16,063 nt of DNA from Anaerolineae bacterium CG2_30_64_16 (GTDB taxonomy: Bacteria; Chloroflexota; Anaerolineae; CG2-30-64-16): positions 1-16,063 of the forward strand of contig MNXL01000007.1 of assembly GCA_001871755.1 (NCBI GenBank), written 5' to 3'. The notes beneath the pieces are model-generated. The model saw nothing but the letters and a program-made list of their open reading frames with translations, was not told the origin of the DNA and ran no database searches. Position 1 is the stretch's first letter, and the number at the start of each line of letters is the position of its first letter. The translations under genes and the position numbers were made by a program. Positions 7,911-13,889 of this stretch are shown here, one piece after another.

Positions 7911-7934
7911 AGTATACTAGTATACCAGTATACC
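7911..7934. repeat. Three tandem AGTATACY octamers, operator-like
   Basis: AGTATACT (7911-7918), AGTATACC (7919-7926) and AGTATACC (7927-7934) lie head to tail. Each contains the palindrome GTATAC, and the first two together make the perfect 14-bp palindrome at 7912-7925. The array sits about 35 bp before the start codon of the PPDK N-domain gene and overlaps the likely -10 box and start site, as a repressor operator would. Confidence 0.7.
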
Positions 7935-7955
7935 CGTCTCCTGCGCGTCGCGCAA
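7927..7955 (-). promoter_or_regulatory. Possible promoter of the PPDK N-domain gene
   Basis: On the minus strand TTGCGC (7950-7955) and TATACT (7927-7932) are spaced by 17 bp. The -35 is poor (3 of 6); the -10 is good (5 of 6) but occurs three times because of the octamer repeat. A 13-bp palindrome (TGCGCG-T-CGCGCA, 7942-7954) overlaps the -35 and spacer. Confidence 0.4.
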
Positions 7956-7986
7956 GATCGTCTTGAGAAAATCACAGGGGTATTCT

Positions 7987-8058
7987 CCACAGCCATGAGA
8001 GGGCTGTGGCCGTTCTCCTTGACCGTTCCACGGTGGCTCGGTCGGGGAACGGCCACAG
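7987..8058 (-). promoter_or_regulatory. Overlapping inverted repeats after the CarH-like gene (terminator or attenuator-like)
   Basis: A 12-bp inverted repeat pairs 8004-8015 (CTGTGGCCGTTC) with 8047-8058. A second 8-bp hairpin pairs 7987-7994 (CCACAGCC) with 8002-8009. They share 8004-8009, so the two RNA structures exclude each other. Neither is followed by a proper U-tract. The region begins 8 bp after the regulator's stop codon. Confidence 0.45.
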
Positions 8059-8065
8059 TGCCAGG

Positions 8066-9013
8066 TCAAAGAACCGAAATCAGCTCGCGTGCCGAGGCCC
8101 CGACGTAGGCCTCGGGGAAGCGATCCCGGAGTTCAGGGTTGGCGTTGAAGGCCCGGCCGCCGAGCATCAGGCGGGGTCGGGGTTCAGGCAGCCGCTTGAG
8201 CGCGTCAGCGATCGGGAGCAGCTCGGCCGCACTGGAAAACATGGCTGCGGAGAGACACACCAGGGCTGGACGTAACCGCGTCGCCGCGTCGATCAGGTGC
8301 CGCGCGGGGACGTTCTGCCCCAGGTGAAGCACGCGCCAACCGTTCCGGCGCAACGCCAGGGAAACCAGGAGAATGCCGACGTCGTGCCACTCGGTCGGCG
8401 CGGCGCCGGTGATGGCCAGCGGCCCGGATGCCGGCTGGTCGTACGCATTGAATAGGCTCGTCAAGCGCCGACGCAAAAAAGCGGTGGCATAATGTTCCTG
8501 GACGATCGTGACCTCGTCGCGATGCCACCGCTCCCCGATCTCCGCCAGGGTCGGGGCGATGATCTCTTCGGCCACCACGTCCACCGGGAACAGACCGAAC
8601 GCCTCGCTCAGCACCATCTCGGCTGTGCTCTCATCGAACGCCAACAGTGCGGCCAGCAGATCGCCGATGATCACCACCGTACTGCGAACCCCCGCGCTGA
8701 CCCCTGTCCCGATCGGCTTCACGGTCATTGCCAACTCCGGGGTCTCGCCTGCTTCGTGATGGCGTTCCAGCAACGCCACCGCGCGGCTGATCGCAACGCC
8801 GTCATCGACCTGGCTTTTCAACCAGAGCAGCGTTGCAATGTCCCGTTCCGAGTACAGCCGATACCCCCCCTCGCTGCGGCCAGGTTCGAGCACGCCGTAG
8901 CGTCGCTCCCAGGCGCGCAGCGTCGCCGGCGTGATCCCGGTTTGCTGCACCACTGTCTTGATGGTGTAGATGGGCGTATCGTCGTAGCTACGCATGCGAC
9001 GCGGGTCGGCCAT
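8066..9013 (-). CDS. MerR-type regulator with cobalamin-binding domain (CarH/LitR-like)
   Basis: A 315-residue transcription factor. ATG 9013 is chosen because AGGAGG lies 7 nt upstream; a longer open frame to 9277 would run into the cooC-like coding sequence. Residues 15-83 are a MerR winged helix (YTIKTVVQQTGI, then TLRAWERRYGVLEP and GYRLYSERDI). Residues 112-195 match the helical B12 cap domain and 196-315 a Rossmann-like B12-binding domain. The CarH ligand pattern is complete: W163-H164, E173-H174 (same spacing as W131-H132 and E141-H142 of Thermus CarH), and E208-W-H210-D-V-G, where H210 would be the lower cobalt ligand. In CarH, adenosylcobalamin drives a DNA-binding tetramer that light breaks apart. 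It lies 52 bp after the cooC-like gene on the same strand. Target genes are unknown; a non-light B12 sensor is possible. Confidence 0.9.
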   Translation of the reverse strand: MADPRRMRSYDDTPIYTIKTVVQQTGITPATLRAWERRYGVLEPGRSEGGYRLYSERDIATLLWLKSQVDDGVAISRAVALLERHHEAGETPELAMTVKPIGTGVSAGVRSTVVIIGDLLAALLAFDESTAEMVLSEAFGLFPVDVVAEEIIAPTLAEIGERWHRDEVTIVQEHYATAFLRRRLTSLFNAYDQPASGPLAITGAAPTEWHDVGILLVSLALRRNGWRVLHLGQNVPARHLIDAATRLRPALVCLSAAMFSSAAELLPIADALKRLPEPRPRLMLGGRAFNANPELRDRFPEAYVGASARELISVL

Positions 9014-9065
9014 CGGCAAGCCTCCTGGAAGTGTATGCTGGCCCAGTGCGCTCAGCCTCGAATGC

Positions 9066-9836
9066 TCAAGCGGCCAACGCGTCAGCGATCCGTTCAGCGG
9101 CAGCCAACAGCACGGGCGCCTGGTCGAAAACCGCCAGCCCGCCCTGATCGGCAGCCAACGCGTCCAACGTGAAGGGCAGGCTGCCCAACAGCGGCAGGTC
9201 AGGCGCATGCGCGCGGACAAAGGCTTCATCTCCAGCCCCGCGCGTCTTGTTGGCCACCAGATAGACGCGCTTGACACCGATCTCCGCGGCCAGCCCCTGA
9301 ATCTGCCGCGCGGTCCCCAAACTGCGCAACCCCGGCTCCACGACGATGATGAACGCGTCCATCGAGTCGGCCGTGCCTCGGCCCAGGTGCTCGATCCCTG
9401 CCTCCATGTCCATCAACAGCGTCTGGTTCTTGCGCAGGAGCAGGTGCGTGACCAGCGCCCGCAGCAGGGCGCTCTCGGGGCAGATGCAGCCGGCGCCCCC
9501 GCCACGCACAGAACCCAGCCGCAGTAACCGCACCCCGCGGTGGGTGATACTCAGGCTTTCGGGCAGGTCGTCCACCTTGGGATTGAGCTTGAACCAGCCG
9601 CCGATGCTGCCGGGCTGCGCGCCCGTGCGTTCGTAGATCAACGTCTCCATCTCGGCGATCGGCTTGAGCTCAGCATCGCGCGCGGCTGGCAGCCCGAAGG
9701 CCATCCCCAGGTTGCCCGCCGGGTCCGCGTCGATGGCGATGACATCCTGGCCGCGTTGGGTATAGACGTGCGAGAGCAGGGCCGTCAGTGTGGTCTTGCC
9801 GACGCCCCCCTTACCGGTGATTGCGATCTTGGGCAT
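9066..9836 (-). CDS. cooC: CooC-like nickel-insertion ATPase (CODH/ACS maturation)
   Basis: A 256-residue MinD/SIMIBI-class ATPase. ATG 9836 is used rather than an upstream in-frame start at 9866, because MPKIAITGKGG begins the fold directly and a GGAAGGAAG ribosome site precedes it. Visible motifs are the deviant P-loop GKGGVGKTT (8-16), switch I region DADPAGNLGMAFGL (36-49), the C-x-C pair C117-C119 in GGAGCICPE, and the CooC signature MEAGIEHLGRGT (144-155). CooC dimers bind metal through the CxC and load nickel into carbon monoxide dehydrogenase. No CODH or ACS subunit lies in the window, so the client enzyme must be elsewhere. It is first in an operon with the CarH-like regulator. Confidence 0.88.
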   Translation of the reverse strand: MPKIAITGKGGVGKTTLTALLSHVYTQRGQDVIAIDADPAGNLGMAFGLPAARDAELKPIAEMETLIYERTGAQPGSIGGWFKLNPKVDDLPESLSITHRGVRLLRLGSVRGGGAGCICPESALLRALVTHLLLRKNQTLLMDMEAGIEHLGRGTADSMDAFIIVVEPGLRSLGTARQIQGLAAEIGVKRVYLVANKTRGAGDEAFVRAHAPDLPLLGSLPFTLDALAADQGGLAVFDQAPVLLAAAERIADALAA

Positions 9837-9882
9837 GATAGCTTCTTCCTTCCTCGTGTGATGCAACTATGCTGATGCCGGC

Positions 9883-9911
9883 ATTGTACAATAATCGTCT
9901 AATGTCTGCAA
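9883..9911 (-). promoter_or_regulatory. Predicted promoter of the cooC-regulator operon
   Basis: On the minus strand TTGCAG (9906-9911) and TACAAT (9883-9888) are 17 bp apart; the -10 matches 5 of 6, the -35 only 3 of 6. Transcription would start near 9876, about 40 nt before the cooC ATG. Confidence 0.5.
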
Positions 9912-10002
9912 ACCACGCGGGCATCTTGTGCCCGGCTCGATCCTGGATTCCAGTCTACCACAAACCCGGCGCACCGAAAGCGGGCGAAACTACATTTCGC
10001 GC

Positions 10003-10031
10003 TTGACAGTCGCGGGCAGGCCGGGTATAAT
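10003..10031 (+). promoter_or_regulatory. Consensus sigma70 promoter of selD
   Basis: TTGACA (10003-10008) and TATAAT (10026-10031) with a 17-bp spacer: a perfect consensus match. The leader to the selD start is about 70 nt and holds one small hairpin (CCTGG 10044-10048 with CCAGG 10054-10058). Confidence 0.9.
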
Positions 10032-10106
10032 GCGTTGGCCGCACCTGGAAACGCCAGGCGGATCATTCCCGTGCAGGTAGGAATCCAGTGAAGAAAGGTT
10101 CATCCT

Positions 10107-11156
10107 TTGACCCGCGAAGAGATTATCAAGCTCACGAGCCTCAGCTCGTGCTCCGGCTGAGCGTCCAAGCTGCCCCCTGAGCAGCTTGCGCAGGTTCTGC
10201 GCTCACTGGAGGATCTGTTTCCCGCCGACGCGTACCCGAATCTACTGATCGGGCTGGGATCCCCCGACGACGCGGCAGTGTACCGGCTCAACGAGACGCA
10301 GGCGCTGATCCAGACCGTGGATTTCTTCACGCCGATCGTGGATACGCCCTATGAGTTCGGGGCCATCGCCGCGGCCAACGCCATGAGCGACGTCTACGCG
10401 ATGGGCGGCGAAGTGCTGTTTGCGCTCAACCTGGCCGCGTTCCCGCTCGATCTGCCCGCCAGTCTGCTGGCAGAGATCCTGCGCGGGGGTGCGGATGTGG
10501 TGCGATCGGTCGGCGCGGCCGTTGCCGGGGGGCACACCATTCAGGACAAGGAGCCCAAGTACGGGCTGGCCGTGACGGGCATGGTGCACCCGGAGCGCAT
10601 CCTGACTAAGGGCGGCGCCCGGCCCGGCGACCGGCTCGTGCTGACCAAGCCGTTGGGCACCGGCACGATCACCACCGCGGTCAAGCGCGGCTCGGTGGAG
10701 GCGGCCCATCTGGAAGCCGCCATCGCCAGCATGACACAGCTCAACCGGACCGCCGCGCACGCTGCTCAAGCGGTCGGCGTGCGCGCGGCCACCGATATCA
10801 CCGGCTTCGGGCTGATCGGCCACGCGTCGGAGATGGCCCAGGCCAGCGCCGTGCGCCTGCGCATCCGGTTCGATGCGCTGCCGTGGTTGCCCGGCGCCTG
10901 GGAATACGCCGAGGGGTGGATCTTCCCTGGCGGCGCGCACAGCAATTACGCCTTCTACAACGGGCTGGTCACCTACACACGCCCCGTGACCGACTGGCAG
11001 GAGACGCTGCTCCACGACCCGCAGACCTCCGGCGGGCTGCTGATCGCCGTGCCCGCGGCGCAAATCGACATGTTCCGGGCATTCTGCGCGGCGCGGGATC
11101 TGGCAGTCTGGGAGATCGGCGAGGTTATTGCGGGCGCGGGGATTGAGATCGCGTGA
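10107..11156 (+). CDS. selD: Selenide, water dikinase (selenophosphate synthetase), selenocysteine-containing
   Basis: SelD makes selenophosphate, the selenium donor for selenocysteine, from selenide and ATP. Reading from TTG 10107 (AGAAAGG 8 nt upstream) the frame gives MTREEIIKLTSLSSCSG, then TGA at 10158-10160, then ASKLPPEQLAQV and continues open to 11156. Decoded as Sec the protein is 349 residues, the normal length. U18 falls exactly at the catalytic Cys17 position of E. coli SelD, and K21 at its essential Lys20. Further marks are GLGSPDDAAV (49-58), QTVDFFTP (69-76), NAMSDVYAMGGE (91-102), AGGHTIQDKEPKYGLAVTG (140-158), DITGFGLIGHASEMAQ and DPQTSGGLLIAV. An in-frame stop (10089-10091) closes the frame upstream, so TTG is the only ordinary start. 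A frame cut at the UGA would begin at 10278 and lack the active site. A SECIS-like hairpin follows the UGA. The 3' end overlaps the convergent S-component gene by 32 bp. Confidence 0.93.
10161..10191 (+). promoter_or_regulatory. Bacterial SECIS-like hairpin directly after the selD UGA
   Basis: GCG (10161-10163) pairs with CGC (10189-10191), a 2-nt UC bulge follows, and CAAGCTGC (10166-10173) pairs with GCAGCTTG (10181-10188) around the 7-nt loop CCCCUGA. The loop lies 13-19 nt after the UGA, within the distance used by bacterial SECIS elements that SelB recognises. Loop sequence is not the E. coli type. Confidence 0.65.
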
Positions 11157-11955
11157 GGACGACCTCCGGCACGACATCGAACCGGAACCGACTGCGAAAT
11201 CTGCGAAGCACGCGCAGGATGGGGGCGCCGAACAGGAGCAGCAGCAGTGCGTTGCCGCCGGCTCGGCCCACATCCCACCACAACGAAGTGGCTACGTAGA
11301 AGGCTGCGTAGTTCCGCAGCGCGGGCCAGATCGACATCCCCGGCTGCCACCCTTGACCGGCCTGCGCGCTACCAGCCAGGAAAGGCCAAAACCAGATGTT
11401 CATGATCGCACCGAACACCAACCCCAGCACCCAGCCCCAGACGGCCAGCATCACCGGTTCCCACCGGCGCTGCCAGGGGAGCTCCGGCAGCCAGCCCGAA
11501 AGCAGCCCCACCCACCCGGTCGCAAACATCTGATAGGGCATCCACGGCCCCACCGATCCGCCGATCAACGCGGAGACCAGCAGCGATAACGCGCCCAACA
11601 GAAAGCCGAAGGTCGGCCCGTAGCAATAGCCGGCCAGGATTGGCAGCAAGAAGATCGCGGAGAAGCCCGCCGGTCCCGGCGCCACACGCAGCACCGCGCT
11701 GAGCGCGGTCAGGATGCCGAGGACGGCCACGAGCTTGCTGGTCATCTGCCGACCCGTGAGGCTGGCGAACACCGCGGCCAGGCACAGCAGCAGCAACAGG
11801 ATGAACAACAGGGGCGCATCGGTCGCGTGAGCCATCATCCCCGTGCTCGGCAAGCTGGCCTGGAAGAAGGGGTACAGGAACGCGCCCAACCCAAGGAGAC
11901 TGGCGACGAGCAGGATAGCGCCGGATAACAGTTTTTGTGTGCGAGTTTCGGTCAT
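11125..11955 (-). CDS. ECF transporter S-component (substrate-binding membrane subunit), possibly CbrT-like
   Basis: A 276-residue integral membrane protein, the last gene of the ECF operon. It has about 7 hydrophobic segments (near 8-30, 46-66, 72-90, 96-116, 116-134, 141-156, 168-192, 212-245). The segment YGPTFGFLLGALSLLVSALI (112-131) followed by GPWMPYQMFATGWVGLLSGW (136-155) is the glycine/proline pattern of S-components. This pattern is common in cobalamin (CbrT) and related vitamin families, but substrate cannot be fixed from it. The N-terminal two helices may be an extension to the six-helix core. The ATG at 11955 is the only usual start in its frame before a stop at 12025-12027, and no Shine-Dalgarno sequence precedes it, only a CCAA-rich tract. 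The end overlaps selD on the other strand by 32 bp. Confidence 0.82.
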   Translation of the reverse strand: MTETRTQKLLSGAILLVASLLGLGAFLYPFFQASLPSTGMMAHATDAPLLFILLLLLCLAAVFASLTGRQMTSKLVAVLGILTALSAVLRVAPGPAGFSAIFLLPILAGYCYGPTFGFLLGALSLLVSALIGGSVGPWMPYQMFATGWVGLLSGWLPELPWQRRWEPVMLAVWGWVLGLVFGAIMNIWFWPFLAGSAQAGQGWQPGMSIWPALRNYAAFYVATSLWWDVGRAGGNALLLLLFGAPILRVLRRFRSRFRFDVVPEVVLTRSQSPRPQ

Positions 11956-12027
11956 TGGATGGTTGGTTGGTTGAGTTGGTTGGTTTGTTGGTTGGGTTAG
12001 TTGGTTGGTTTGTTGGTTGGTTTGTTA
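11956..12027. repeat. TTGG/CCAA simple-sequence tract before the S-component gene
   Basis: The 72 bp next to the start codon consist almost only of TGG, TTG and TTTG units. A 22-bp block is perfectly repeated at 11974-11995 and 11999-12020 (25-bp period). It replaces the ribosome-binding site. Two tandem TCACCTTG octamers (12062-12077) lie at the other end of the same spacer. Confidence 0.9.
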
Positions 12028-12077
12028 GTGATACTCGCCACGGTCATAAAGTGAGGTTTTTTCACCTTGTCACCTTG

Positions 12078-13766
12078 TCAAGTATAGTTGGTTGGGCCTT
12101 CGCCGCGGGTCGCCAAAGCTTGTATGACGTCATCCACCACCAGGTAGCGCGGGTCGCGAAACAGCTTGTTGATCTGGGAGGCAAAGACCTGCGAATCACT
12201 CATGACCTCCCGCGCCGGGCCGTCCACAACCACCTCCCCTTCGGCCATCAATACGACCCGATCGGCGCAGGCGGCCGCCAGCTCGACGTCGTGGGTGGCC
12301 ATGATGATGGTGCAGCCCTCGGCTCTCAGGCCCCGCAACAGGTCGGTCAGCCCGCGCTTTTGGGCGTAGTCCAGCCCGCGCGTCGGTTCGTCGAGCAAGA
12401 TCAGATCGGGATTGGCGACCAGGATCGACGCCAGCGCAGCCCGCTGCTGTTCGCCTCCGCTCAGGTCACGCGGGTCCCGTTCCACCAGCGCAGCCAGACC
12501 CAGCCGCGCCAACAACGCCTGATCTGCGGCCGGGTCGGGTGGCAGCCCATGTCCGCGGCGGGTAAACGCCAGCTCCAGGGCCAGCGTGTCGCTGAAGAGC
12601 AACGCCCCCGGGTGCTGCGGCACGTAGCCCACCCGCCGGATGATCTCTTCCATCCGCGCCTGACGGGTGTCCATCTCGAACACGGTCACGCGGCCCTGGT
12701 CCGGCTTCAGCAGCCCGACCAACTGCTTGAGCAGCGTGCTCTTCCCGGACCCGTTGCGGCCCATCAACGCCACGAACTCGCCCCGCTGCACCGCCAGGTT
12801 TACCCCGCGCAAGGCCCGGTGTCCGTCGTACGCGTAGTGCAGATCACTCACCGCCACTGCACGGGCAACGGAGCCGAAGAGTGGGGGCGCGGAGGAGCCC
12901 GGCCGCGGCCCTGAAGCTCCCCCCTGTAACCCGGTCGCTCTATCGTCAGACTTCAGTGCGCGATCCGCCAGTCGCCGTGCGTGGATCCGGCCCTCCTTGA
13001 TCGTCAGCGGCAATGGGCGCCAATCCAGCCGGCGCCCTAACTCGATCAACGGCGGTACCAGCGGCAACTGCGCGGCCACGATCCGCGGCGCATCCAGCAC
13101 CGACGGCGCGCCCAGCGCAGGCAGATAGAGCACGCGATCCGCGTATTGCAGCACGCGTTCCAACCGGTGCTCGCTGAGGACCACCGTCAGCCCCAGGTCC
13201 TCGTTGAGGTGGCGCAGCGCGATCAGGACCTCCTCCGCGGCCTGCGGGTCGAGCTGCGAGGTCGGCTCGTCCAACACCAACAGCTCCGGCTGTAACGCCA
13301 GCACGGACGCGATCGCCACCCGTTGCTTCTCACCGCCGGACAGGGTGCTGATCCGCCGGTTGCGCAGGTGGGCGATGTTCATCTGGTCCAGCACCTCTTC
13401 GACGCGCTTGCGCATGGTGGCCTGGGGCAGGGCGAAGTTCTCCATCGCGAAGGCCAGCTCGTCCTCCACGGTGTCCACGACAAACTGCGCCTCCGGGTCC
13501 TGGAAGACCAGCCCCACCAGGTCGGCCATGCCGCGCGGCGCGGCAACCACCGGGTCGCGGCCGAAAACCTCGGCGCGGCCGGCCCAGCGACCGCCGTAGA
13601 AGTGCGGCACCAGCCCATTCAGGCTCCGCAGGAAAGTGGATTTGCCCGCACCCGATGGGCCGACCACCAGCACGAACTCGCCCGGCTCGATGCTGACCGA
13701 AAAATCGGCCAGCGCGGGCGCGGGCTGGTCGGGATAGGTGTAGGTGACATGAGAGAGTTGAATCAC
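12078..13766 (-). CDS. ecfA: ECF transporter ATPase, two fused ABC domains (EcfA-A')
   Basis: A 562-residue energising subunit with two complete nucleotide-binding domains in one chain. Domain 1: Walker A GPSGAGKST (36-44), Q-loop VFQDPEAQF (87-95), signature LSGGEKQR (142-149), Walker B LLVLDEP (162-168), H200. Domain 2: Walker A GRNGSGKST (336-344), Q-loop YVPQHPGAL (381-389), signature DLSGGEQQR (434-442), Walker B LILLDEP (455-461), H492. A Gly/Pro/Ser linker (about 265-300) joins them. It hydrolyses ATP in the cytoplasm and drives the EcfT-S complex. The start is GTG 13766: a stop at 13782-13784 closes the frame and no ATG lies between; ribosome-site support is weak. The last codons (PTNYT) come from a CCAACCAAC stretch like the spacer tract that follows. 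Confidence 0.95.
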   Translation of the reverse strand: MIQLSHVTYTYPDQPAPALADFSVSIEPGEFVLVVGPSGAGKSTFLRSLNGLVPHFYGGRWAGRAEVFGRDPVVAAPRGMADLVGLVFQDPEAQFVVDTVEDELAFAMENFALPQATMRKRVEEVLDQMNIAHLRNRRISTLSGGEKQRVAIASVLALQPELLVLDEPTSQLDPQAAEEVLIALRHLNEDLGLTVVLSEHRLERVLQYADRVLYLPALGAPSVLDAPRIVAAQLPLVPPLIELGRRLDWRPLPLTIKEGRIHARRLADRALKSDDRATGLQGGASGPRPGSSAPPLFGSVARAVAVSDLHYAYDGHRALRGVNLAVQRGEFVALMGRNGSGKSTLLKQLVGLLKPDQGRVTVFEMDTRQARMEEIIRRVGYVPQHPGALLFSDTLALELAFTRRGHGLPPDPAADQALLARLGLAALVERDPRDLSGGEQQRAALASILVANPDLILLDEPTRGLDYAQKRGLTDLLRGLRAEGCTIIMATHDVELAAACADRVVLMAEGEVVVDGPAREVMSDSQVFASQINKLFRDPRYLVVDDVIQALATRGEGPTNYT

Positions 13767-13889
13767 GTCAGCCAGGCTCTTTCAAAACGTAAAACGCAAG
13801 CCGTAACTCTTCCTACATCTCTCGCCATGCCGGCTGCGGATTTCGTTTTTCGTTTTTCGACACTTGCCCTGCTCCTTCCAACCTATGCC
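13767..13889. repeat. Spacer with CGTTTT-type micro-repeats between ecfT and ecfA
   Basis: This 123-bp spacer holds TTTCGTTTTTCGTTTTTCGA (13841-13860) and AAAACGTAAAACG (13785-13797), degenerate copies of a 6-7 bp CGTTTT(T) unit. No promoter was recognised. Confidence 0.6.

Noticed and set aside
9014..9277. N-terminal extension of the CarH-like regulator
   Set aside because: The extra residues are out-of-frame cooC-like coding sequence, Trp/Arg/Pro-rich, and the MerR domain begins just after the ATG at 9013 with its own AGGAGG.
9918..9934. Hairpin CGGGCA/TGCCCG between the divergent cooC and selD promoters
   Set aside because: A 6-bp stem without a T-run, lying upstream of both promoters; too weak to call a terminator or an operator.
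10107..10160. selD as a pseudogene with a nonsense mutation
   Set aside because: The TGA falls exactly at the position where Cys or Sec is required, it is followed by a SECIS-like hairpin, and the rest of the gene is intact behind a consensus promoter.
10278..11156. selD starting at the first plain ATG/GTG after the UGA
   Set aside because: This would remove the catalytic Sec, the essential Lys and the first ATP-binding residues; sequence upstream continues the SelD family pattern in frame across the TGA.
10242..11273. Minus-strand open frame of 343 codons opposite selD
   Set aside because: It covers selD, whose motifs and length are clear; the antisense product is low-complexity and matches no family.
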